From: Zonotrichia leucophrys gambelii
Taxonomy: Eukaryota; Chordata; Aves; Passeriformes; Passerellidae
DNA: 64,000 nt
Direction of reading: 5' to 3'
Assembly: GCF_028769735.1 (NCBI RefSeq)
Contig: NC_088175.1
Span: forward strand, 1 to 64,000
Shown: positions 33,621 through 43,928 of the stretch, one piece after another
Numbering within the stretch: the stretch's first letter is position 1
Layout of the letters: every line of letters begins with the position of its first letter
Position numbers and translations under genes: made by a program
Notes under the pieces: generated by a model
What the model was told of the DNA's origin: nothing
Database searches by the model: none
What the model saw: the letters and a program-made list of their open reading frames with translations, nothing else

Positions 33621-35600
33621 TGATTTTACCTTTCTCTGAGCACACTGGAAAAGAATTTGGTTGCTTGCACTCCTGATATCCCCACCTCCAGCAAGGTACA
33701 GCTCCCTGGTACGCCATAAAGCACTTATGTACATGTGATTAAATGCCACTGAAGCGGATGGGAATTTGCTTACAAGCAAATTACAAATTCCTTACAAGCT
33801 TAAGGACTTTGCAGAATCAGGGCCTAAATCCACTGAGTCTTTGCTAATGCTCCCAGCCCGCTGAGTCCTGCCTTGGGAACGTGTTTTATTTTCCCTTCTG
33901 GGGCTATGAAATGTTACTCTGAAGCTTTGCCTCCCCCTGCCAGCTGCTGATGTGAGCCCTGGGGTGAGATTGGGCTCGGTGCTGTTGGAGATAACATTGG
34001 TTTAGGGTGTGGTTTGTTTTCACACAGAGCATCCCAGCCCAGATACAGAACCTCTAAATGTCCTCTAAGTACTCTAAAAAGCTAATATCAAAGAACAAAA
34101 AGCATAATGCTGTCTCCTCCCTTTGAGCCCAAACCAGCCCTGATTGCTGTGATGGAAATATTCCCACAAGCTCCAATGGTCTGGGATGGTGGTAGGGGCT
34201 CAGATGGTGATTTTGTTCTTTTGGTGCAAGTCTTTGGTTTAGAGCAGAACAACAATTAAATAAAAGCTGTGCCCTGTTTTTCTGCTGAGCATATCATCTG
34301 TGCAACGTGAAAGACTATAACCTCGAGAGGGCTTTTTTCCCCTCCAAAATCAATTTTACTTAATTTTTGTAAGGGGATGGGTTCCATATTCCATTACTGT
34401 CAGCTGAATCAAGAGTGTCCTTTTAGGTTTCACTGGAACACATAAAAACTCTTCCCCAGGGATAAGACAGTATTGATCTGACATGGATTGGCCCCAGAGA
34501 ACATTTATTAGGGTCTAGTGAGCATCTAAAGACGAAGGCTACCAAGTATATTCTTACAGATTTAGAACAAGACACCCATTTTCTTTCCCTCAGCCCTGAG
34601 AAAGTCCTGGTTTAGTTTTTCATCCAATGAGCAAACCCTGCCAACCCCCTCCTGTTCCAAGGCATTACAGGGATTATTTTCCAAGCAGGCTTGGTACCCA
34701 TGCTCTCCCCTTCTCAGGGCCGGATGCTCATCAGTCTTGCACTATGACTATTGCATGTGTCCTACTTATCCAGAAAGGCTCTGGGCAGCTGTTTATTGGG
34801 TTTTCCTGTCTGAATACAGGAGCTTAATTTAATAGGCGGCTGTTGGAAAAACAAGCAGGAAAGCAACACAATGGGGCTTGATAAGCAGCGTCCAAACAAG
34901 CTCTGAGGAGGCAGTCACCAGAAAATGGCTGAGCAGTTTCCATGAGGAAGATGCAATTCCAGATGCCAGCCATTAAGCGGATACTTACCCAGCAGGCTGG
35001 AAGCCTGCAGATCAAACCATCACTATATGGTTAACAAAAATCTTTGAGGAGGAGAAGAATGGGAAGGGGGGTCCTGGGAAGGCATTTTATGGAGGAAAAA
35101 TAAGATGAATGGAAGAGTAAAAGAAAAGCTGTGCTGGGATGGAGGCAGGGACCATTCTGCCCAGCATACTCTCATAGCCAATGGTGTATGATAAGCCAGG
35201 GGTATGAGAAGTGTTCAGGGATATTTTCCCATAAACTCTCCAAGCCCACAGCAGGCTGCACGCAGCTCCAGGACTTCCTGAGTCTGGGGCTTGTATAGAA
35301 ATACTGGATTGAATATTCCTGGCTTAACCCTTTACCTCAGTGAGAAATGCTCCCTATCTTTAATCACTAGTTCTTTGGTGAGAACAGAGGCCACAGCTGC
35401 TCACAGCATTCAAGAGGAGAGCAAACCAGGAATTTGTGCAGCACTTTTCCCTCTTTCCTCATTAACTCCTATCCATCTATTTGCTTTCTCGACTGCTGCT
35501 CAGCAATGAGTTGATGCTTTCATCAAATTCCTTGTTATAACCCGGGATCCTTTTCCTGAGGGGCTGCAGTCAGTTCAGAGCCCGTTGCCATTTGCATGAT
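33621..35600. other. Non-coding DNA
   Basis: No gene or known repeat recognised in about 2 kb. Confidence 0.45.
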
Positions 35601-35619
35601 GTTAGGAGTGCTCCCTGTG

Positions 35620-36150
35620 AGGCTCATCACTTACATTTGTCTCCAGAGAATTTCAGCTGTCATTTTGTCACTGAGCATCCTGAGGTCTCACTGTGGTTTG
35701 GTGCCATTGGCCTTTCCAAGCAGCTCAGTGTCACCAGAAGCCAGCACCATGTCCCCACCCACCCCTACTGCTACATCACTGATGAAGATGCTGAGCACAG
35801 ACCCCTGCTCAGATCTCTGTGAAACTCCCCATCTCAGCTCCAGAGCACACTGACCACCCCAGTCTGGCCTTTGTGGTTTCTGTCTAAAAACCACTAAGGC
35901 TTTTTTCATGGCTCCTTACTCCCCTCAATATCTTTCGATGAAGGATTTTGTCAGAGCCTTTAGGAAATCAATATCTCTTATCTCCATTAGATCTCTGTTT
36001 TCCCACCACATATTTGGCTCCATCAAGGACTGTGGTAGATTTTGTGAGCTATAATTTCTCTTGCCAAAACCTGTGCCTGGGTACAGATGTTTATCCTCTT
36101 ATCCCACCAGTTTCACAACACCATCCTTGGGTTTGCTGCTCCAGAAAACC
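35620..36150 (-). mobile_element. Ancient LINE (CR1/L3-like) reverse-transcriptase relic
   Basis: The - strand translation of 35688-35909 contains GVSQRSEQGSVLSIFISDV, a decayed version of the RT block [21 protein letters not shown]. The + strand reads like the reverse of an old CR1/L3 ORF2 (CATCACTGATGAAGATGCTGAGCACAG, then CTCTGTGAAACTCCCC). Heavily mutated and without an intact frame. Confidence 0.5.
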
Positions 36151-36384
36151 TGCACTTGACACCTTTTGTTCCAAAACTGCCTCTGTGATTGTTGCCTCCC
36201 ATTTGCTTCAACACCCAATGGGCAAGAATTAAAGCAAGGCAGGCTGGAGGCCAGCATGGCTGAGCAGAGACCTGCTCCTCTAACTGAGGAATGAGAAGCA
36301 AATGCTCAGGGAGAGGTGACCCAGAAGAGTACAGATTTTGATGTTTAAGGATGGGGTCAGGAAAGCTAAGGCACAGATGGAAAA

Positions 36385-36492
36385 GGCCAATGAGAACCTG
36401 GTCTAGTGGAAGCTGTCCCTGCCCATGACAGGATTGGAACAAGATGATCTTGAAGGTCCCTTCCAACCCAAGCCCTTCTGTGACTCTGTTAA
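36385..36492 (+). mobile_element. CR1 LINE 3' end
   Basis: Contains AACCTGGTCTAGTGGAAGCTGTCCCTGCCCATGACAGG, GATGATCTTGAAGGTCCCTTCCAACCC and TTCTGTGACTCTG. Confidence 0.92.
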
Positions 36493-36704
36493 TTTTACTC
36501 CACATTTTGGTATCAACTCCATGGATGCTCTTTCTTTACTTTCCCAGTACTGGCTTTTCCTTTGTCCCTGCATCAATTTCTGTGCAGACTCCATATGCAA
36601 TACAATCACAGTAAATCCCTTCCTGCCTTTCAGACCTTCCTATATAGTTGTTGCCAAGAAAGAAAAAAAAAAATTATTCAAGATGTAATAGCTTGACCTC
36701 TTCT

Positions 36705-36726
36705 CAAAAAAAAAAAAAAAAAAAAG
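36705..36726. repeat. Poly-A tract
   Basis: Uninterrupted run of about 21 A residues, with a shorter run at 36663-36673. It lies just upstream of the CpG island. Confidence 0.9.
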
Positions 36727-36849
36727 GCTACTTAAGGTACAATGTTCCACGCTATTAATTTGATCTGAGTTTTGATTTGCACCAAGAACACAAACCGCTC
36801 CTTCTGCCATCTCATGCAGCGAGGTTATTCCCATGCATGCGGGAACCCA

Positions 36850-37970
36850 ACCGCGTATCCAATCGCTGCTCTGATTCACGTGAAATGGGAACCGCTGGAC
36901 AATTGATTTCTTAAATCCAAGCGGAGACTGCCGCATCTTGGGAGGCCTCTGCCGAGGCAGCTGCAACACAGAACCCGCGCGTCCGTGTCGCCAGCCGGCT
37001 GAAACTTTATCTTCGGCGGGAGCGAGAGCGGGACCCTCCTCTGCAGCACGGGCAGCGCGGGGCCCGCAGCGGAGCGTGCCGGTGCGGTGTCCCGGGTTTG
37101 GTGTCCCGGTGCGGTGACCGCTTGCCGTACCCTCGGTGCGGTACCCCCGGTAGACCCTCCGGTAGCGCGGTACCGCCGGCAGGGCAGCCCCGGCGGCGGA
37201 GCCCCCGCCCCGCGCGTCACTCGCTCGCAGGGCCGGCGGCGGGCGGGCGCTGACGCCAGCGCGCCGGGCGGGGCGGGCGCGGCCCATTGTGGGCAGGGGC
37301 CGGGCGGGCTCCGCGCCGCGCAGCGCAGCGCCGCGCCGGCAGGTACGGCGGGCAGCGAGCCCTCCGCCCCGGCAGGAACGGCGGGCGGACCGGGAACAGC
37401 CAGCCCTCCGCCCCGGCAGGAACGGCGGGCGGACCGCGGGCAGCGAGCCCTCCGCCCCGGCAGGCACGGCGGCCGCGCTGCGGTGAGTCCTCCGAGCCCC
37501 TCGGCGCTCCTCCCCTCTCGGTTCGGCGGAGTGTGTTGCCCTTCTCCCACAGCCCGCGGCCGTGCTGGGGAGGGGTTCGGGAGAGCCGGCAGCGGGGCGG
37601 GGGCCGGCGCTTTTCTGCCTTTTCCCCGCCGTGCGGAGGGCGGCGAGCCCGCGTCCCACCCCGCCCCGGGCGCTGCGTGGAGCTGTTGCCCTGAGGGGAG
37701 CCCCGGGCCCCGCGGCGCCCGCCCCACTGCCGGCGCCTCGGAGCTCGGCGTGTCCCCCGGCGTGTCCCCCGGCCCCGGCGTGTCCGGTGTCCCGGGCGGT
37801 GCCGGGCAGGGGGCGCCCACGCGGGGGCGTGGGATGCGGGATGCTGCTGCTGCGCTGCCTTCTCCATGGCAACGCCTCCGGAGGCTGCTGCAGCCCCGGC
37901 GCCGGCTGGCACGGCGGCTCCCACCCCTGCGGCGACTCCCACACCACCGATGTGACCCCCCCACGATGGG
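36850..37970 (+). promoter_or_regulatory. CpG island promoter and probable non-coding first exon
   Basis: Densely GC- and CpG-rich from about 36950 to 37970. The left edge has a CCAAT box (ATCCAATCGC, about 36857) and an E-box CACGTG (about 36878). A consensus splice donor (GCG|GTGAGT) at 37482/37483 on the + strand, just after the 44-bp repeats, suggests a first exon transcribed rightward, and the T-excess at 38-64 kb agrees. Very long ORFs lie on both strands (for example 36640-37947 on -, 37087-38388 on +), but they are A/P/R/G-rich, overlap each other and look like absence of stop codons in GC-rich DNA. None is called as a gene. The gene driven from here could not be named. Confidence 0.7.
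37330..37478. repeat. 44-bp GC-rich tandem repeat in the CpG island
   Basis: CCCTCCGCCCCGGCAGG begins at 37360, 37404 and 37448, with a partial unit (CGGCAGGTACGGCGGGCAG) before it. Units carry GGCAGG(A/C/T)ACGGCGG and GGACCG words. The array ends 4-5 bases before the splice donor at 37482, so copy number would change the predicted leader exon length. Confidence 0.85.
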
Positions 37971-40900
37971 GCTCCCGCGGGCTTTGGGGGCCCTCAGGCT
38001 CCTACAGCAGTTTGGGACTGCCGCATGGTGTGTATGTGCCGAGCCTCTGGTGCTGGTGTCACACGTTTTGCTTGCAGGCGTGCTCTTGTCCAGCCGATGC
38101 TTTGATGTGGGAGCTGGGGTGGGAGTAGGATTTTGGCAAGTGCCGGTGTTGGGCTGTGGCTTGGCTACAAGCAGGTGTGTGGCTCAGGCACCAGGTGGGG
38201 AGCTCGGGTCTGTCACTGGTTGTACCCGCCCGAAAATTCTGGGAGGGTGGATTCCGGTCAGGGGTCCACCTGGAAGAGGGACAATGCCCTTGCTGTGTGG
38301 AGCCTTGAAGGCTGGCACCCTGTGCCATTGCTGTGCGATGTTTGTGTTGGATCCTGGTCTTTTGCTTGTCCCGAATTCTTCAGTGTGAACAGTGGGGTTT
38401 GGTCCCTGGGGTCTGCAATGCTCATGGCTTTCACACCGTGCTGCCTCCAGCATTGGTGCTGGTGTGAAACAGTCTGCATCTTTAAGTGATCAAGGTTAAT
38501 TTAAGGCAAAGAAGGATGATAATGGACGATAATGTGCCTCCTGACAAAAGCCACGTGAATCGACAGGGCTGTGCTGCCAAACTGGGGATGCAGAGCTCCC
38601 TGTGGAAATCTGAGGCAGGTGGAAGATCACGGGGTGCAGCCAAGTCCCCTTTTCCAGGGGACTTGGATTCCATGTCAGATCAATACACTTCCCTGCTGGG
38701 GAGAGGGCAGCCCCTGGCACGGGGTGCCCTCGTGGTTCTGACCAGGCCTGAGCACTGCAGATGCCCGGCATTGTACAGCCAGGCAGCTTCTCCCGGCAGC
38801 ACAGAAAGGGAGAAGCCAGCGGTTTCCTTTTTTTTCCTCTCAGGAGGTTGATTCTGATACTGAGTAGAAAATCAAGTGCTACTGTGTATTAATGCCTCAG
38901 TGGTCAGCTGTAGTGCAACCTCTTATCCTCCCTTGCCAAAACCAATGTATTCCAAAGCTATCGGCATTCCCTGCCTGCCCCTCTTTGAGTCCCATTCGGA
39001 GCAGAGGTGTCCTGCAGCATCTGGACCTTTTTCCACGAGCGCTGGAGTTTGTTTTGGCGTGCATTTCCCCCCAGACCCTGCGGGTCAGGCATCCACCTTG
39101 CTGTTCCTCGATTAATGAGTGACTCACCCTGCTCTCCCCATGGCCATATGCCGGGACCTGCCTCTGCTCTGACAGGAGCAGGAAGCAAAAGCCAAAGTCC
39201 ACGATCTCTGAACGCCCAATGTTGTGTGACACAGGGACAGGAGGAAGCAGTGACACTTCCTGGCCCTGGCTCAGCTGGTGTGTGGCTCTGCTCCTTGTGC
39301 TCTGACACAGCCCTGGGATTTTTGGTCCAGCCAGCCAGGCGTGCACCCTGCTCCGTGCGCTGGCCTCTGCCCCGGGGAGGCAAACAGGATGGGTGAGGTG
39401 TAAAATCAGCGCTGAATCCGCTCCCCTGGGCTTGAAACGGAGTCAAACCGGTCTTGACCTGAGCTGGCTCCTTATCTGACCCTTTGTTTGTGGCAGGGGT
39501 GCAGGAGGGAGCAGGAAAGGACAGCCACGGCGGGCGGGCTCCTCCGGTGAGGACAGGCGGGACCTGGGGACAGCTGGTCTGACTGGATCGTGTTTATCTC
39601 CCTTTGCTTCTCTGCTTTGTTTTGGTTCCTTCCTCCACGTTTTCCCGCGCTGTCAGGTCACAGCTGAGGAGCCCAAGGCACTGGGGACATGGAGATGTTG
39701 GGCAGCTGAGCTTCCCAAAAATTCTGTTTTGTCAGCCAGCCAGCAGCGTGGCTCCTCTCGCTCCATCTTCCTGCTTTGAAGTTTCCATCCCTGGAAACTG
39801 GGGATCCCTGGGGTGCTGGGGATCCCTGCTGGGTCCATCCCTAAAAGCTGAGGATGCACTTGGAGCAGCCCAGGTTGCACATTGGTGCATTTATAACCTG
39901 AACAGGCTGCATGGGGACCCTGACAGATGCACCACCCAGAGCTGGTGGTCTGCCCATCCTCCTGCTGCACAGACACCCACTGAGCTGCTCCTACACGGCC
40001 ACTTTTATCTCTGAAGTATTAATAAATGAAGCCAGCCTATTTCTGTGAGCCTTTTTAAGAGGCTGGCAGGGCTGCCTTGAAGGCTTGCTCGGCACTGCAA
40101 CTATTCAGAGCTTTTTTCCGCCTGTGCTCTAGCAGTCGATAAGCCAGGGCATCCAGCTGTCAGCTTTGCAGATTGCCAAAGCCTGCTCAGCGACATTTCT
40201 GCAGCCTTCGCTCACAAATGAGGATTTTGTTGGACGCTTTGGTTTCTGACTTGATGCTGGTAATTAAATATCTTAACTTGGCTTCAGAAAGCTGCCACTG
40301 CTGTGGAGTGACTGGTGAGGCCATGTGAAGCAGGATGTGCTTGTTCTGCTGGAATTGAGTGTGACCTAACTATGATTCTTCAACCTGCAATTTATTTTCT
40401 TATAAAAATATACTTTTTTATATAAGCAAAACCCTTTTAAAGGGGAAGAAAAACCTTGTGTGTTACTGCTGTGCTGTTGAGCTTGCATGGACCTGCTGGG
40501 ACAGCTGTTTATTTGCAAGTCGTGGCAGCCAAATGCTATAAAATTCAAGTCATGTCCACATTGATTTTTTCTCCCCCTCTCTCTTTTTTCCCCTTTCTTA
40601 ATCATATATGTACTTTTTGCTCATGCAACACAACAGATGTCAGTGCCATGCTGGAAAAAAAAGGAGCTGATCTGAGCAAAGGGCCATAAATTGGGGCAGA
40701 AATACTGAATGCTTGATCCTGACTTGTGTGTTGGTTAATTTAGATGCTAAGTCACATAGATTTACTTGCACTGTGTATTTAGCATACTAGGGGATGAGAG
40801 AAACAGCTAGTTAAGGGTTGGAAAGTCATTAAATATTCCAGTCTTCTGAGTATTGCATTAGTTCCCTCACCCTTCATGACATATTCTTTGAGCAACTTAA
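37971..40900. other. Non-coding, probable intron
   Basis: No recognised coding exon. A short segment at 39498-39547 is bounded by a usable acceptor (TTTGTTTGTGGCAG) and donor (CCG|GTGAGG) and could be an extra leader exon. Evidence is motif-only. Confidence 0.4.
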
Positions 40901-40904
40901 ACTA

Positions 40905-40976
40905 GGGGAAGGGGGTTGGAACCAGATGGTCTTTAGGGTCCATTCCAACCCAAACCATTCTGTGATTCTATGATTT
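40905..40976 (+). mobile_element. CR1 LINE 3' tip
   Basis: Short tail: GGGGGTTGGAACCAGATGGTCTTTAGGGTCC, then TTCCAACCCAAACCATTCTGTGATTCTATGATT. Confidence 0.92.
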
Positions 40977-42019
40977 CCAACTTTCTATTTAATGCAAAAA
41001 TTAGAGGCTCCACAGTCCCTTGCCAGATACATGTTGTAATTTGCTGTTTGCCTTTGATTCGTCTTTTCTTTCTTCCTTAATTGGGAGAAAAGCTGTGCTG
41101 GTGCCTACTTAACCCTCCTGCCCTCTCAGGAGACCATTTGCACTTGGTGTCTTCTGTCCTTGAGGCATGTCATAGCATTCTGGCATTCACTGAGGAACCA
41201 GGAGTTCTGGGGTAGCACAGAAAATCTCAGCTCAGTGAGTCATGAAGCTTTCAGATCTTTGTGGCCACTGAGAAGAAAACCAGAGGAGATGGAAATGAGA
41301 GAAATGGCCCTGGCACACTGTAAGGACGTGGTTAGTTGACTGAGGAGTTTCAGGATCTGAGCTGACAGCACTTTGTTTCGTGATTGGTGTGGCCTGAGCA
41401 CCAGCCACCTGAATTACAGCAAATTAACCAAATTAATGCCTGAAGTTGTCTGAACATCTGGCCTGTGTTTTCCTCATGGTGGGGTTGGGTGGGGCCATTC
41501 CCAAGGGCATCTGTCCCATGCTGTTCCCAGGTCTGGAGCAACCTCTGTGCCCTCACATGAGTCTCTGATTACCCCATCCTGTTCATGCTCCCTCCTGTGT
41601 TTACCCCCAGCCTTTTGGGGGGCAGTTTATTGTAAATGTGGGACATGGAGGAGGTTTGTGCTGCCTGGAACACCTGGGAGATGAGGCTGCTCCTGGTCTC
41701 TTCCTGAGTCAGCCAAACTGGATGGGGTGGCCCAGCCTAGAGGCACTCACTGGTGACTCAGTGTGACCGTGACTCAGAAGGTTTCTCCATGTTCTTCTCC
41801 TCATGCCTGAGTTGCCTTGAGAAAAACTGTTCAAAACATTGCTGTGACCCGCTGGAAGGGCGGTGTTGGATGGGTGTGTTCTTATCCACCAGTTTGTGGA
41901 AACCTGGGAATATTTATTTCCCTGTCTGCTCTGGGGTGTCCTAACCCCTAGGGGAGCACTGACTTTGACTCTCATTCATGGATAAAGTTTCCTAAACTCC
42001 AGCATAGACTGGAATCCAC
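40977..42019. other. Non-coding, probable intron
   Basis: No gene or recognised repeat. Confidence 0.4.
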
Positions 42020-42500
42020 TAAGGTGTGAAGTAGATTATAGAGAGTAGTGTAGGTGGATCACTTAGGTGGGAAATTTGGGGTTTGGGATTTTTATTACAT
42101 TGTGGATGGAAGCAAGTTGGAGGGCACAGGGTGTTGTCCTGGTTTTCTTCTTCATGCGTCTTCTTCCTTCTTCTTGGGTTTGGGTGGCATTTTGTAATTG
42201 GGTGGAAAAGTCTGCATTGCGGGCTCTTGGGGATCAGTTATTGGGTTAAAAGGGAAATAATCAAGGATAAAGGGAAATAATCAAGGTTATTAATTGGATA
42301 GTTTAGCTTTAAAGGACATTGTAATTAAAGATTGTTGGCCATTTTTGTGGTGCTTTTCCAGCATGCTGAGCCTGGTTCGGACAGTGTGCAAAACTCTAGA
42401 TAATAATAAACAAGAACCTGAAGACCAAAAAAATCCACTGGGTCTTTCTTTCCTTACAAAAGACCACTCCAGGAGGGTCTGCCCTAACAGGGGAGCCTGT
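42020..42500 (+). mobile_element. Probable solo LTR (avian ERV-type)
   Basis: Resembles a passerine LTR: T/G-rich U3-like text (GTTGTCCTGGTTTTCTTCTTCATGCGTCTTCTTCC, GGCATTTTGTAATTGGGTGGAAAAG), then GATTGTTGGCCATTTTTGTGGTGCTTTTCCAGCATGC, and an AATAAA-containing stretch (ATAATAATAAACAAGAACCTGAAGACC) near 42396-42425. A local 20-bp tandem duplication (AAAGGGAAATAATCAAGG) lies at 42248-42285. Exact ends and target-site duplication were not resolved; no internal retroviral genes are present. Confidence 0.5.
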
Positions 42501-43839
42501 GGGAGGGCCCAGCTAGAGTCCCAGAAGTTGGGGAATCAGCAACAGGTACCCTGACACCAGCGAGCTGCTCACCATGCCAGTGCTGATGGATACTAATGCT
42601 GCTTTTCAAAGCAATGCTGCTCTTCAAAGCTTTTCTAACATTGCTCTTCAAACCTCTTCTCTTCCTGCAGTACCTGCCACTTGCTTGGATTTTTATTTTT
42701 GAGTTTGGAGCTCGCTTGCAGGCTGGGAGGAGGCGCAGCAGTGCCTGGTGGTGCGGTTGGTGGGAGCTGATGGCTGGAGACATCCTCTGCTCTCTTTCCC
42801 AACCCTGAGCTCCCGGCAGGGCCTGGCTGCTGGATGACTGAAGGATTATTTGCCGTGCCAGACAAGTGGCTTCATGTTTCCCTTCTGCATTCCTGGGGCT
42901 GAGCACTGCATAGCGATGTTGTGCTTTCAGCTACGTGCTGCTTACCTGAATCATGGCTCTCTCCTGGAGTCTGGGCTCTCCCTGTCCAGGCTGCCCTGTC
43001 CCTGTGTCACCGAGTGCTTTATGAGAGGTAATGAAATGAGGTGTGCAGGGTGTGGTGGAGGAGCTGCAGGAGTGTCCAGCTCTGTCTGTGACTGTGCCTG
43101 TGTTCACCACACCTCCTGGAGGAATGGTTTTCGGAAGCTGAACCCAGTGACCCAATTACCGACCTCTGGGTTTGGGCTGCTGCCAGGAATTCTGTGCTGA
43201 GGCTCCTCATCGCCTTTGTGCAGGGCCTGCGTGGAAAGCAGCCATGCCAGAGCTCAAAACAACTTGGCAGCAGCCAGAGATGGCGAGATAAAGAGAGGGG
43301 AAGGACCCAGTTAATCCACCTGACCTGTGCCCATCCCTGGGGGAGCACAGTGGGATCTCCTGGTGTTCCTTGCTCCCTGCTGCTCCTCTTTCTCATGGGG
43401 CTTTCATCCTGTTTCCCTGGCGATGGGCAGGGCTGCTGGCAGCTCCTGCCTTGGGGCAGCATGGCAGGAGGAAGCAATTCAGAATTGTGCCATTCAGAGG
43501 CAGGCTCTGGGGGGTGGTGTGTGAAACACCAGCAGCTGGGCTCTGTACCAATATGCAAAACTGAGCTGCAGAGCTTGGCAGCTTTTGGGGAAGCTCTGCA
43601 GGGTGTGGGTTCCTCCAATGCTTTGCCGGAATGAGGATCAGCTTGTCTCCCCTTCCAGTGAGCAGAGCATCCTCAGAGGTTGTAGGGTCGAGCATTTGAG
43701 GGCAGACTGGCACCAAGCAGGGAAGTCCTCACACTGGTTTTGGGCAGGAACACAACTGTCCATACACTGAGGCTGCAGGGCAGGGCAGCTGGGGCTGTGC
43801 TCTGCACTTAGAGCCAACTTTGCACCACTTGGGCTGGGA
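42501..43839. other. Non-coding, probable intron
   Basis: No gene supported. A 16-bp word (AATGCTGCT(T/C)TTCAAAGC) is locally repeated near 42595-42630. ORFs up to 199 codons show no family resemblance. Confidence 0.4.
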
Positions 43840-43928
43840 GGAAATTTTAAAATTTTTAATTAAAAAAATAAATTTAATTTAAAAATTATTTTAAAATAAA
43901 TTTATTTTATTTCTTTAAAATTAAAAAC
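43840..43928. repeat. AT-only low-complexity tract
   Basis: About 85 bp almost entirely A/T, built from TTTAAAATTT, AATTAAAAAAATAAATTT and similar partly self-complementary words, inside GC-moderate DNA. Confidence 0.85.

Noticed and set aside
36640..38388. ORFs of 435, 433 and 362 codons on both strands
   Set aside because: Same reason: mutually overlapping frames over a CpG island and 44-bp repeats, with no recognisable domain and no codon pattern favouring one of them.
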